In this document: piece by piece, positions 20,253 through 28,566 of the stretch | Layout of the letters: the number at the start of each line of letters is the position of its first letter | Numbering within the stretch: the first letter of the stretch is position 1 | Assembly (NCBI RefSeq): GCF_040215725.1 | Contig: NZ_CP157967.1 | Coordinates: 310,001 to 374,000 of the forward strand | Source of the DNA: Rhizobium sp. ZPR4 | GTDB taxonomy: Bacteria > Pseudomonadota > Alphaproteobacteria > Rhizobiales > Rhizobiaceae | Direction of reading: 5' to 3' | Length of the DNA stretch: 64,000 nt | Made by a program: the position numbers and the translations under genes | Notes under the pieces: model-generated | Database searches by the model: none | Told to the model about the DNA's origin: nothing | What the model saw: the letters and a program-made list of their open reading frames with translations, nothing else

Positions 20253-21689
20253 TCACTTTGCGGCTGGCTGCTGCACCTGCGGCTGCAGTGCAGCGACGCG
20301 CTTCAGGCCGGCCTTGTGGCCGGAGACCATAGCGCCGGCGCTGCGATCCATCCGGATGAAGGGGATGGTCGCAACGACGGTCAGGATCGAGATGCAGAAG
20401 AAGGCGATGTGGAAATCGCGCACCTGCAACTCCGTACCGCTGAAGAAGGTCGAGGCTTCCAGGATCATGGCGGCGACGGCAACGCCGAGCGCCAGGCTGA
20501 TCTGCTGCATGACCGAGCTCATCGACGTCGCCTGGCTCGCCTGCTTGTCGCTGATGTCGGCGAAGGCGAGCGCATTGATGCCGGTGAAGAAGAACGAGCG
20601 CGAGAAGCCACCGATCAGCAATATGGCGACGATGACGATATGCGGCGTCCAGGGCTGGAAAAAGCCGGTGGAGATCGTGGTCATGGTCGTAACAGCAGCG
20701 GCCGAAAGCAGTGCCGTCTTGAAGCCGACAGCGGTAAAGACGCGCCGGGCGATGAACTTCGTCGAGATCGCGCCGATCGCGCCGGCAAAGGTAATGAGGC
20801 CGGATTGGAACGGATTGAGGCCGAAGCCGAGCTGCAGCATCAACGGCGTCAGGAAGGGCATGGCGCCGATGCAGATGCGGAACAGCGTGCCGCCGGTCAC
20901 CGAGGCGCGGAAGGTGGCATTTCTCAACAGCGACAGATCGAGGATCGGGGCCGGGTGACGGCGCGCATGGCCGACATACAGGAAGCCGCAGACAAAACCG
21001 ATGACGACGGCCGAGATGCCGATGTAGGGCGGCAGCGCCGGCAGGCTGATGACGGACATGCCGAAGACGACGCCCGATGCCGCGAATGACGTCAGCAGGA
21101 AGCCGATGAAATCGAGCTTGGGCGGCATGGTTGCTTCAACGTCGGGCAGGAAGATCGACGACAGGATGACGCCGAGAATGCCGACGGGAACATTGATCAG
21201 GAAGATCCAGTGCCAGGAGGCATAGGTGGTGATGAAGCCGCCGAGCGGCGGGCCGGCAAGCGGGCCGACGAGCGCGGGGATGGAAAGCAGGGCCATGGCC
21301 GAAACCAGATCGCTCTTCTGCGTGGTGCGCACCAGCACGAGACGTCCAACCGGCGTCATCATCGAACCGCCGACGCCCTGCAGGAAGCGGGCAAAGACGA
21401 ATTCCAGGAGGCCGCCGGAGGCCGCGCACATGATGGAGCCGATGACGAAGACGCAGATGGCGACGCGGAAGATGTTCTTCGCTCCGAAGCGATCGGCCAT
21501 CCAGCCGCTGATCGGGATGAACACCGCCAGAGATACCATGTAGGAAGTCAGCGCCAGCTTGAGCGTGATCGGGCCGACATGGAGATCATTGGCGATGGCC
21601 GGCAGCGCTGTCGCGATGACGGTGGAATCCATCTGTTCCATGAAGAGAGCAACGGCGAGGATCAATGGAACGATGCGATTCATAGGCAT
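20253..21689 (-). CDS. DHA2-family (EmrB/QacA) MFS drug exporter
   Basis: A 478-residue major facilitator with 14 predicted membrane segments. The DHA2 antiporter marks are MDSTVIATALPAIANDL in helix 1, GWMADRFGAKNIF between helices 2 and 3 (motif A), and PLAGPPLGGFITTYASWHWIFLINVPVG (motif C region, helix 5-6). It is a proton-driven efflux pump for drugs or other amphipathic compounds. No membrane-fusion protein or TetR gene adjoins it, so it may act alone. It is divergent from the MBL-fold gene across a 440-base gap holding a repeat. Confidence 0.9.
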   Translation of the reverse strand: MPMNRIVPLILAVALFMEQMDSTVIATALPAIANDLHVGPITLKLALTSYMVSLAVFIPISGWMADRFGAKNIFRVAICVFVIGSIMCAASGGLLEFVFARFLQGVGGSMMTPVGRLVLVRTTQKSDLVSAMALLSIPALVGPLAGPPLGGFITTYASWHWIFLINVPVGILGVILSSIFLPDVEATMPPKLDFIGFLLTSFAASGVVFGMSVISLPALPPYIGISAVVIGFVCGFLYVGHARRHPAPILDLSLLRNATFRASVTGGTLFRICIGAMPFLTPLMLQLGFGLNPFQSGLITFAGAIGAISTKFIARRVFTAVGFKTALLSAAAVTTMTTISTGFFQPWTPHIVIVAILLIGGFSRSFFFTGINALAFADISDKQASQATSMSSVMQQISLALGVAVAAMILEASTFFSGTELQVRDFHIAFFCISILTVVATIPFIRMDRSAGAMVSGHKAGLKRVAALQPQVQQPAAK

Positions 21690-22129
21690 CTGCCTTGATA
21701 GGTCTGTCTTCGGGAAGGCTGCCGCCTACTGCATAATTCCTTAAATCGGAATCGATTTAAGGAATTATGCGGCAGACTGAAAGTGCTACAGCAACCTTTA
21801 TGCGTCACATGTGACGCGCAGCGCTGTAGGGCGATCAGCCGCTCTGTAGTCCTATGCGAGGCAGCTGCCAATCCCGGATTTTGCTCCATCAAGGCTTGGG
21901 GATCACGTCTTCGTGATATCCACTGCCACAAGGGGTGGAATGCAGGATTTGACATATGCTAAGAGCATGGAAATGCTAAACGCATAAAACATCGTCCGGT
22001 CTATTAGCGGATTTGGATTGTCTTGTCATGACCAAAATTCCGGTCGTAGGCGATGATCTTCCGGGCCGTTGCCGCCGGCGATGCCGATAGGCGCAGCTTA
22101 CGCTGCGCATCAACACAAGGAGTGAGTTC
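21690..22129. other. Gap between MFS and MBL genes with a repeat and a leader hairpin
   Basis: The first part holds repeat family A copy 1 (separate entry). The remainder has no convincing gene. A perfect hairpin (GCGCAGC, loop TTAC, GCTGCGC at 22091-22108) lies in the MBL gene leader just before its AAGGAG, where it could modulate translation or serve as an operator. Confidence 0.5.
21729..21829 (+). repeat. Repeat family A, copy 1: rhizobial double-palindrome intergenic element
   Basis: About 100 bases made of two palindromic modules. The first is a perfect 18-base inverted repeat with a four-base loop (21731-21770; arms begin GCATAATTCC). The second has outer arms CTACAGC (21786-21792) and GCTGTAG (21823-21829) around the 16-base palindrome GCGTCACATGTGACGC (21802-21817). 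Copies 2 and 3 are at 26151 and 26815. The form recalls rhizobial intergenic mosaic elements such as RIME, though I cannot confirm the class name. Confidence 0.85.
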
Positions 22130-23002
22130 ATGACTGCCGTCCTGCCCCCGGATACGCACCAGTTCAAATTGGGATCCTGCACCATCACCGTCGTCAAGGA
22201 CGGCGCCAACATCATGGACAATCCGTGGGAGACCTTCGGCTCGAACCAGACGCCGGACACCGTTCGCAAATTGCTGGAGCAAAATTTCCTGCCGACGGAA
22301 AAGTTCGTCAACAGCTATGCGCCGGCCATCATCGATACCGGCTCCGACGTGATCGTCGTCGATACGGGCTTTGGTGCGGCCGGCCGTGCGCGGGGTCTCG
22401 GCCGTTTTCGCGAGGGGCTGAAGGCTGCCGGCTATACGCCGGAGCAAGTCACCATCGTCGCTCTGACGCATCTGCATGGCGATCACATCGGCGGAATGAT
22501 GGAGGAGGGCGCTCCCGCCTTTCCAAACGCCCGTTATGTCGCCGGCGAGATCGAGTATGCTTTCTGGACCGACAAGGCGCGTGAGGGCACGCCGACGGAA
22601 GGCGGCCACAAGGCCGTGCTCGCCAATGTCGTGCCCTTCGCCGAGAAGATGACCTTCCTCAAGGATGGCGACCAGATCGTCGGCGGCATGACCGCAATGC
22701 TGGCGCCAGGTCACAGCCCCGGTCATCTCGTTTTTCACCTGGAATCCGACGGCAGGCAGCTCGTCATGACCGGCGACACCGCCAACCATTATGTCCTGTC
22801 GCTCGGTCGTCCCGATTGGGAAGTCCGCTTTGATGCGGACAAGGCGCAGGCCGCCAAGACCCGTCGTCGCATCTTCGACATGATCGCTGCCGACCGCATC
22901 CCTTTCCTTGGGTTCCACATGCCTTTCCCCGCCGTCGGCTTCGTCGAAAAGCAGCCGGAAGGCTTCCGCTATATCCCGAAAACCTATCAGCTCGACGTTT
23001 GA
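22130..23002 (+). CDS. Metallo-beta-lactamase-fold hydrolase
   Basis: A 290-residue MBL-fold protein. The dinuclear metal motif is THLHGDHIGG near residue 115, with further ligands in APGHSPGHL (near 195), MTGDTANH (near 220) and FHMPFPAVG (near 265). It is closest in outline to lactonase- or phosphotriesterase-like MBL hydrolases; an N-acyl-homoserine lactone lactonase is possible but unproven. There is no obvious signal peptide. AAGGAG at 22117-22122 sets the ATG. Confidence 0.82.
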   Translation: MTAVLPPDTHQFKLGSCTITVVKDGANIMDNPWETFGSNQTPDTVRKLLEQNFLPTEKFVNSYAPAIIDTGSDVIVVDTGFGAAGRARGLGRFREGLKAAGYTPEQVTIVALTHLHGDHIGGMMEEGAPAFPNARYVAGEIEYAFWTDKAREGTPTEGGHKAVLANVVPFAEKMTFLKDGDQIVGGMTAMLAPGHSPGHLVFHLESDGRQLVMTGDTANHYVLSLGRPDWEVRFDADKAQAAKTRRRIFDMIAADRIPFLGFHMPFPAVGFVEKQPEGFRYIPKTYQLDV

Positions 23003-23055
23003 GATAAGCTAACCATGGCAATGCGGATCGCACATGCTGGAAGTGCGATCCCGTT

Positions 23056-23721
23056 TCAGCTCTGGACGATGGCACTTTGCCCGAGGCGAGGTTCTGTCCC
23101 CGCCAGCAGCCGCTGAATATTCGCACGATGGCGTATGATCACGTAAAGGCTGCCGGCAATCACCAGCAATCGATAGGGCAACGGCTGCTCCAGGCCGCAG
23201 ATGAGGACAATCGCAGTCACGGCTGCCAGGATTGATCCCAGAGAAACAATTCGAAAAATAGCCAGGGCAACGCCAAAAACCGTTACGGCGCCTAGTCCCA
23301 CCGGCCAAGATATCGCCAGCAACAGGCCAAGTCCGGTCGCAACGGACTTGCCGCCTCTAAAATTCAACCAAATCGGGCGGCTATGCCCCAGCAACGCGGC
23401 AAGTCCGGCCAAACAAGCAGCCCAGGGAACCAAATTTTGCGGATTCTGCAGATCAAGCGCGGTCGGCAGTGTTTGTAGCCAGGCATAGAACCAACGGGCG
23501 AAAACAATTGCCGCGGCACCTTTCAGCACATCGATCAGGAGCACCATCAATGCTGGCCATTTCCCAAGGGTCCGCAATACGTTCGTAGCGCCGGTGGATT
23601 TGGAGCCAAGCTCCCGAATATCAACGCCCTTCAGCAGTCTCCCCGCCAGGTAGCCCGTGGGTATGGAGCCGAAGAGATAGGCAATCGCCAATCCAGCGAC
23701 ACTTGCTATCCAGAAACCCAT
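23056..23721 (-). CDS. plsY: PlsY-family acyl-phosphate:glycerol-3-phosphate acyltransferase, unusual (cyanobacterial-like) version
   Basis: A 221-residue integral membrane acyltransferase with the three PlsY motifs: GSIPTGYLAGRLL near residue 18, GSKSTGATNVLRTLGKWPAL near 39, and GHSRPIWLNFRGGKSVATGLG near 115. PlsY makes 1-acyl-glycerol-3-phosphate, the first step of phospholipid synthesis. The sequence looks unlike the usual rhizobial PlsY (GSGNIGATNVLRTG type) and, from memory, much more like cyanobacterial ones. It is isolated from pyrC/dprA, its usual neighbours in this group, and sits in a patch with a transposase remnant, so it may be a transferred second copy. Confidence 0.88.
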   Translation of the reverse strand: MGFWIASVAGLAIAYLFGSIPTGYLAGRLLKGVDIRELGSKSTGATNVLRTLGKWPALMVLLIDVLKGAAAIVFARWFYAWLQTLPTALDLQNPQNLVPWAACLAGLAALLGHSRPIWLNFRGGKSVATGLGLLLAISWPVGLGAVTVFGVALAIFRIVSLGSILAAVTAIVLICGLEQPLPYRLLVIAGSLYVIIRHRANIQRLLAGTEPRLGQSAIVQS

Positions 23722-23787
23722 GAGTGTCGCCTCTGTCTAAGTCTTTGCCCACCATCGATCGCGAGTAGAGGCGGTCCTATGCTGATG

Positions 23788-24180
23788 TCAGTTTGCTCGT
23801 AGCACCGGCCGCAGGAAAGTGCGCTCGTAGCTGATGAATGGCGGATTTTTGCCGAAGCGCTCGTTTGCGGCAATTCCGTCCGGATCGGCTGCAACACGCT
23901 TGCGGTATTGCAAGTAGCTTGTCTCATCTGGAAATGTGAATAGTGCGACCGCCACGTCGCCGGGTCCCTCCTCACCCATGCCCGGAAAGCTCACTCCGGC
24001 CTCTGCCGGCTTGTCTCTGGGTATGAAATAGCCGTGATGTGTTCCGCCATGACGTTCGATGAGCTGAATCCAAATCCGACTGTAAGCTTCGAATTCCGAA
24101 ATTCTGTGGCGATCGATGCGGTAGCGAACTTCGCACGTAACCGGGCTTTTGAGCATTGAAAGGTCATTTCTGTAGGTCAC
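23788..24180 (-). CDS. NIPSNAP family protein
   Basis: A ~130-residue ferredoxin-like (dimeric alpha/beta barrel) protein of the NIPSNAP type: CEVRYRIDRHRISEFEAYSRIWIQLIERHGG near the start, and SYLQYRKRVAADPDG with FISYERTFLRPV at the end. The family has no settled enzymatic role in bacteria. The start is uncertain: a GTG at 24180 or an ATG at 24156; neither has a clear ribosome site. It lies 66 bases upstream of the plsY-like gene on the same strand and might be co-transcribed with it. Confidence 0.72.
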   Translation of the reverse strand: MTYRNDLSMLKSPVTCEVRYRIDRHRISEFEAYSRIWIQLIERHGGTHHGYFIPRDKPAEAGVSFPGMGEEGPGDVAVALFTFPDETSYLQYRKRVAADPDGIAANERFGKNPPFISYERTFLRPVLRAN

Positions 24181-24229
24181 AAGCAGGCACTAGAATTCCT
24201 GCGTCCAATCGACCGTGACACCTTATGCC

Positions 24230-24395
24230 ATGGCGCACCTTTCTGGAATAGACCGCTCGCAATTGCTGCCCCTGCCGGAAGCGGCCGACGAATACGGGGG
24301 ACCAGACAATCCAGTCCGCTTCATCAAGGCATTTGTCGATGGCCTAGATCTCAATATCGCCGGCTTCGTGCGGGTGGGGCGAAGGACATCGGAAG
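24230..24395 (+). pseudogene. Remnant of a transposase (IS1182-like N-terminus), frameshifted
   Basis: From MAHLSGIDRSQLLPLPEAAD to LNIAGFVRV the reading matches the N-terminus of IS1182/IS5-group transposases as I recall it. The frame then breaks: after GFVRV the expected AK-x-x-GRP-x-x segment is found in another frame (AKDIGRPDF) from about 24379, and the rest of the roughly 450-residue protein is missing. It is therefore a decayed fragment and marks past insertion in this interval. No terminal inverted repeats are visible. Confidence 0.65.
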
Positions 24396-24569
24396 GCCGG
24401 ACTTTCACATGTGTTTGACAACATCCCGCATAAAAGTCTCTGAACATTGCAGCCGAATCCCGCATTGAAGCCCACGGTCGGCATATCTGCCCGTCGCTTT
24501 TTGCTATTCCCTTCCTGTCATGAACGTGTTACCAGCCCTCGCCAACTTCCAAGCAACACTTGCAAGATC

Positions 24570-24606
24570 GCCCGGTAGACGATTCGTTCCGGGCTTTCCT
24601 GTTTTT
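24570..24606 (+). terminator. Terminator-like hairpin in the guaB leader
   Basis: GCCCGG (24570-24575) pairs with CCGGGC (24589-24594), with an inner ACGA/TCGT stem, followed by the T-rich tract TTTCCTGTTTTT. It ends 21 bases before the guaB ATG. It could be an attenuator of guaB or the terminator of a short leader transcript. Confidence 0.5.
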
Positions 24607-24626
24607 CACAGACGAAGGAATTGGCC

Positions 24627-26111
24627 ATGGCACGCATCATTGAAACGTCAACCGGGTTGGATGCTCTGACATTCGACGACGTGCTCCTGCAGCCGGGACA
24701 CTCCGAGGTCATGCCGGGCCAGACGAATATCGCCACCCGCATCGCCCAGGACATCGAGCTCAATCTCCCGATCCTCTCCGCCGCCATGGATACGGTTACG
24801 GAAAGCCGCCTTGCGATCGCCATGGCGCAGGCCGGCGGCATGGGCGTTATCCACCGCAATCTGACGCCGGTGCAGCAGGCCGAAGAAGTCCGCCAGGTCA
24901 AGAAGTTCGAAAGCGGCATGGTTGTCAATCCGGTCACCATCGGCCCGGACGCCACGCTTGCCGAAGCGCTCTCGCTGATGAAGGCGCATGGCATTTCCGG
25001 CATCCCGGTCGTCGAAAAGTCGCATCGCCTCGTCGGCATCCTTACCAATCGCGACGTCCGCTTCGCGTCCGACCCCTCCCAGAAAATCTATGAGCTGATG
25101 ACCCGCGAAAATCTGGTCACGGTCACGGAAAGCGTCCAGCAGCAGGAAGCCAAGCGCCTGCTCCACAAGCATCGCATCGAAAAGCTCCTGGTTGTTGATG
25201 GCGACAGCCGTCTGGTCGGTTTGATCACCGTCAAGGATATCGAGAAGTCGCAGCTCAACCCGAACGCTTCCAAGGATGCGCAGGGCCGCCTGCGCGCCGC
25301 CGCCGCTATCAGCGTCGGCGATGACGGCTTCGAGCGCGCCGAGCGTCTGATCGATGCCGGCGTTGATCTTCTGGTCGTCGATACCGCCCACGGTCACTCG
25401 CAGCGCGTTCTCGACGCCGTCACCCGCGTCAAGAAACTGTCCAACTCGGTCCGCATCATGGCCGGCAATGTCGCGACCTATGACGGCACGAGAGCGCTGA
25501 TCGATGCTGGCGCTGACGCCGTCAAGGTCGGTATCGGCCCTGGTTCCATCTGCACGACCCGTATCGTCGCCGGTGTCGGCGTGCCGCAGCTTGCCGCCAT
25601 CATGTCGGCGGTGCAGGCAGCGCAGGATCAGAACATCCCGATCATTGCCGATGGCGGCATCAAGTTCTCCGGCGACCTGGCAAAGGCGATCGCCGCCGGC
25701 GCATCCGCCGCGATGATCGGCTCGCTGCTTGCCGGCACGGACGAAAGCCCGGGCGAAGTCTATCTGTATCAGGGCCGCTCCTTCAAGGCCTATCGCGGCA
25801 TGGGCTCGGTCGGCGCCATGGCACGCGGCTCGGCCGATCGCTACTTCCAGGCCGAAGTCCGTGATACGCTGAAGCTCGTTCCGGAAGGCATCGAGGGTCA
25901 GGTCCCTTACAAGGGTCCGGTTGCGGGTGTCCTGCATCAGCTAGCAGGCGGCCTCAAGGCTGCGATGGGCTATGTCGGCGGCGCCGATCTCAAGGATTTC
26001 CAGGAGCGCGCGACTTTCGTGCGCATCTCCGGCGCGGGCCTGCGCGAAAGCCACGCCCATGACGTCACCATCACCCGCGAAAGCCCGAACTATCCGGGCG
26101 CAGGCGGCTGA
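24627..26111 (+). CDS. guaB: Inosine-5'-monophosphate dehydrogenase
   Basis: A 494-residue IMPDH. It oxidises IMP to XMP with NAD+, the committed step of GTP synthesis. The TIM barrel is split by a tandem CBS domain pair at about residues 95-210 ([20 protein letters not shown] and [20 protein letters not shown]). The catalytic loop is [17 protein letters not shown] with Cys near residue 305, then [11 protein letters not shown] and the mobile flap with [16 protein letters not shown] lies just upstream of the ATG at 24627; an in-frame TTG six bases earlier is not needed. It is preceded by a leader hairpin and followed by repeat family A. Confidence 0.96.
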   Translation: MARIIETSTGLDALTFDDVLLQPGHSEVMPGQTNIATRIAQDIELNLPILSAAMDTVTESRLAIAMAQAGGMGVIHRNLTPVQQAEEVRQVKKFESGMVVNPVTIGPDATLAEALSLMKAHGISGIPVVEKSHRLVGILTNRDVRFASDPSQKIYELMTRENLVTVTESVQQQEAKRLLHKHRIEKLLVVDGDSRLVGLITVKDIEKSQLNPNASKDAQGRLRAAAAISVGDDGFERAERLIDAGVDLLVVDTAHGHSQRVLDAVTRVKKLSNSVRIMAGNVATYDGTRALIDAGADAVKVGIGPGSICTTRIVAGVGVPQLAAIMSAVQAAQDQNIPIIADGGIKFSGDLAKAIAAGASAAMIGSLLAGTDESPGEVYLYQGRSFKAYRGMGSVGAMARGSADRYFQAEVRDTLKLVPEGIEGQVPYKGPVAGVLHQLAGGLKAAMGYVGGADLKDFQERATFVRISGAGLRESHAHDVTITRESPNYPGAGG

Positions 26112-26150
26112 TCGATGACTGATCGCGCGTCGGGCAACGTCAGGTCCTTG

Positions 26151-26255
26151 CTGCATAATTCCTTAAATCGGCATCGATTGAAGGATAAAATTATGCAGCA
26201 AATTAAAAGTGCTACAGCGACCTTGGCGCGTCACATATGACGCGCGGCGCTGTAG
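26151..26255 (+). repeat. Repeat family A, copy 2 (contains the start codon of the next gene)
   Basis: A second copy of the element seen at 21729, same orientation: CTGCATAATTCCTTAAATCG with a slightly degenerate second arm, then GCTACAGC (26211-26218), the inner palindrome GCGCGTCA-CATA-TGACGCGC (26226-26245) and GCTGTAG ending at 26255. The ATG of the downstream membrane protein (26237) lies within the inner palindrome. Confidence 0.85.
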
Positions 26256-26809
26256 AGGGCCTGACGGCGATCCTCGCGGCTCTTTCGCTCGCATTGTTTG
26301 CCTGGATTGAGGCTGGTTTCGTCCGGGCATTCAGCGATGCCGCGGCTGGCCAGTCGATGCTCGATGTGCACATCGGCGGCTATGAGAGCGAAGACGTCAT
26401 CGCCATGCTGCGCTATCTCAAGGATCATCCCGATCCGGCCAGGATCCTGCATTCCATGTATCTCGGGCCGGAACTGATCTTCCCGCTGGTGTTGGGTGGG
26501 TTGCTGTTTTGCCTGATGCGGCTGGTCGGTCCCGGCGGCTTTTTCTTCGGGCGGCCGATCCCGCCCGGCGCGACCGCAGTCATTTTCTGTCTGCCGATCT
26601 TCTATACGCTTGTCGACTATGCCGAGAATATCGCCGGGCTGATGCTCTACCCGCCGGCAACGCCCTCAGATGCCACTGTGTCGCTGCTTGCGAGCCTGCT
26701 GCCCATCATCGTGCGGCTGAAATTCCTGACGCTGGTAGTAACGGTTATTCTGCTGGCCCGCTTCGCGATTTTTCGCTACCTCTCGCCGGACGGCTCCAAA
26801 CCGTCCTGA
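26237..26809 (+). CDS. Hypothetical polytopic membrane protein bracketed by repeats
   Basis: A 190-residue protein that I do not recognise. It has about four hydrophobic segments (residues 8-30, 70-95, 108-135, 150-178) separated by a soluble loop rich in acidic residues (HIGGYESEDVIAMLRYLKDHPDP). Its only good start, ATG 26237, falls inside repeat family A copy 2, and the stop is six bases before an inverted third copy. If the native start was lost to the repeat, the first eight residues (MTRGAVEG) are repeat derived. Coding quality is otherwise normal. Confidence 0.7.
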   Translation: MTRGAVEGLTAILAALSLALFAWIEAGFVRAFSDAAAGQSMLDVHIGGYESEDVIAMLRYLKDHPDPARILHSMYLGPELIFPLVLGGLLFCLMRLVGPGGFFFGRPIPPGATAVIFCLPIFYTLVDYAENIAGLMLYPPATPSDATVSLLASLLPIIVRLKFLTLVVTVILLARFAIFRYLSPDGSKPS

Positions 26810-26814
26810 TCGTC

Positions 26815-26864
26815 AACAGCGCCGCGCGTCATACGTAACGCGCAAAGGTCGCTGTAGCATTTTT
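26815..26864 (-). repeat. Repeat family A, copy 3 (partial, inverted)
   Basis: Read on the minus strand this is GCTACAGCGACC followed by the GCGCGTTACGTATGACGCGC palindrome and GGCGCTGT, matching the second module of copies 1 and 2. The first module (the 18-base inverted repeat) is missing. Copies 2 and 3 therefore flank the 26237-26809 gene in opposite orientation. Confidence 0.8.
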
Positions 26865-26906
26865 GATCTACTGTATAGCTTTCGGAATTCCAAAGGAGTT
26901 GGCGAC

Positions 26907-27329
26907 GTGACAGGCTATGAAATGTTCTGGCCCATGGTGGCGCATGCGGTGCTGGTCTTCATCCTCTATGCGCTCCTCGGATGGCGTCGCCGCGTGCTGG
27001 TGAAGGCCGGCCGCATTCAGCCGGCGCAGTTTCGCGAGAACCATGCGGCCAACGAGCCTGCCGAAAGCCTGGTGGTGCGAAACAGCATCGCCAATCAGTT
27101 CGAAATCCCCTTGCTCTTTCATGTCTGCTGCATCCTGCTCTACACCACTCAGGCGGATAATCTGCCGGCGGTGATCCTCGCCTGGATCTTCGTTGCCACG
27201 CGCTATGCACACGCCTTCGTACATGTCACCAGCAATAATCTGCGCTACCGCAGCCCGCTCTTTGCTCTCGGCTTTGTAGCTCTGGTCTGCATGTGGGGCT
27301 GGCTCGGCATCTGGCTCGCCTTTTCCTGA
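26907..27329 (+). CDS. MAPEG family membrane protein
   Basis: A 140-residue protein with four membrane helices. The MAPEG pattern is present: FRENHAANEPAESLVVRNSIANQFEIPLLFHVCC near residues 42-75 and RYAHAFVHVTSNNLRYRSP near 100-118. MAPEG proteins include microsomal glutathione transferases and eicosanoid enzymes; bacterial members are little known, and a role in glutathione conjugation or lipid peroxide removal is only an inference. The GTG start at 26907 is fixed by AAGGAG at 26893-26898. Confidence 0.83.
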   Translation: MTGYEMFWPMVAHAVLVFILYALLGWRRRVLVKAGRIQPAQFRENHAANEPAESLVVRNSIANQFEIPLLFHVCCILLYTTQADNLPAVILAWIFVATRYAHAFVHVTSNNLRYRSPLFALGFVALVCMWGWLGIWLAFS

Positions 27330-27475
27330 GGACGCGTGCGCTATTGCCGGTGGCAACCTGCGGTAACGCGTTTGTGTTTTTCCTTTACCGTTACGCCGAA
27401 GCCTGCTGACCTATCTTGTCAGCGGGTGGCTGGTCGTTTGTTGCCTGCTGCCGGGGAAACAGGGAGAACAGGACC

Positions 27476-28357
27476 ATGAGCACGGAAAAGCCCGTTGTCA
27501 CGCAGGCGATGATCAACGCCTATGACGAATACACGCATCTGACGCTCGATCGTCGCGGTTTCATGGAAAAGCTGACGAAGCTCGCGGGCTCGGCGGGGGC
27601 CGCCGCCGCAATCGCGCCGCTGCTTGCTGCGAACAAGGCCAGCGCCGAGGTCATTGCCGCCGATGACGGCAGGCTGGAGGCGAAGGATGTGACGTTTGCC
27701 GGCAGCAAGGGTGAGATGAAGGGCTATTTCGTCCGGCCGAAAGACGCGACCGGCAAGCTCGGCGGCGTTATCATCATTCACGAAAACCGCGGCCTCAACC
27801 CGCATATCCGAGATATCGCCCGCCGCGTGGCGCTGGAAGGCTTCGTGGCGCTGGCGCCGGATTTCCTGTCGCCGCTTGGCGGCACGCCAGCGGACGAGGA
27901 CAAGGCGCGCGACATGTTCAGCAATCTCGATCCGGCGCTGACGGCCGCCAATGCCGAGGCGAGCCTGACCTATCTTGCGAAGGCCGACGGCGCCAACGGC
28001 AAGGTTGGAGCGGTCGGCTTTTGCTGGGGTGGCGGCCTCGTCAATCGTTTCGCGACCATCTCGCCGGAACTGAAGGCGGGTGTCGCCTATTACGGCGCGC
28101 AACCGCCGGCAAGCGACGTGCCTGGCATCAAGGCGGCCCTGCTGCTGCACTATGCCGGTCTGGACGACCGCATCAATGCCGGCATCGATGCCTATCGCAA
28201 GGAGCTGCAGGCGGGCGGCAAGACCTTCGAGATCTTCGTCTATGACGGCGTCAACCATGCCTTCAACAACGACACATCGGCTGCCCGATACGACAAGAAG
28301 GCGGCTGATCTCGCCTGGGGCAGAACGGTTGAATTTCTGAAGAAATACGTGTCCTAG
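27476..28357 (+). CDS. Dienelactone hydrolase-family protein with Tat-type signal
   Basis: A 293-residue alpha/beta hydrolase. The N-terminus carries a twin-arginine pattern (DRRGFMEKL near residue 24) followed by a hydrophobic stretch ending KASAEV, so it is probably exported folded. The catalytic set is Cys in GFCWGGG near residue 185, Asp in AGLDDRIN near 232, and His in DGVNHAFNND near 262, as in carboxymethylenebutenolidase. The natural substrate of such exported members is not known. ATG 27476 follows GGGAGAACAGG. A clear terminator follows. Confidence 0.87.
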   Translation: MSTEKPVVTQAMINAYDEYTHLTLDRRGFMEKLTKLAGSAGAAAAIAPLLAANKASAEVIAADDGRLEAKDVTFAGSKGEMKGYFVRPKDATGKLGGVIIIHENRGLNPHIRDIARRVALEGFVALAPDFLSPLGGTPADEDKARDMFSNLDPALTAANAEASLTYLAKADGANGKVGAVGFCWGGGLVNRFATISPELKAGVAYYGAQPPASDVPGIKAALLLHYAGLDDRINAGIDAYRKELQAGGKTFEIFVYDGVNHAFNNDTSAARYDKKAADLAWGRTVEFLKKYVS

Positions 28358-28402
28358 AACGATACAAATTGCCGACGCGGGCGTGTCGGCCATAGGTTGA
28401 CT

Positions 28403-28433
28403 ACGAGGCCGAAACCATGTTTCGGCCTCGTTT
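28403..28433 (+). terminator. Rho-independent terminator after the dienelactone hydrolase gene
   Basis: A perfect 12-base stem (ACGAGGCCGAAA at 28403-28414 with TTTCGGCCTCGT at 28420-28431) closes on a five-base loop and runs into TTT, 46 bases after the stop. Confidence 0.75.
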
Positions 28434-28488
28434 CCCGGAGCGCATCCACAGCTCCTAAGTGATGATTAAAATTGAACTTTCCCCGTTT

Positions 28489-28505
28489 ACGCGCATTGAA
28501 CGCGT
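28489..28505. promoter_or_regulatory. Possible TetR operator, ACGCG-N7-CGCGT
   Basis: A short inverted repeat (ACGCG, seven bases, CGCGT) lies 62 bases before the TetR gene start. Its placement fits autoregulation; the arms are only five bases, so support is weak. Confidence 0.3.
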
Positions 28506-28566
28506 CTGATGTCATAGCGTCTGCGCGCTTGAGCGCCGTTCAGTATGATAATGAAACGGGTAAAGA

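Noticed and set aside
21680..21955. 91-residue minus-strand frame in the MFS/MBL gap
   Set aside because: It overlaps repeat family A, has no ribosome site and no recognisable similarity.
22130..23002. Naming the MBL-fold gene an AHL lactonase
   Set aside because: The HLHGDH motif is shared by many MBL subfamilies; no diagnostic residue or neighbouring quorum-sensing gene supports it.
24648..25937. Long minus-strand open frame opposite guaB
   Set aside because: Shadow of guaB with no recognisable domain.
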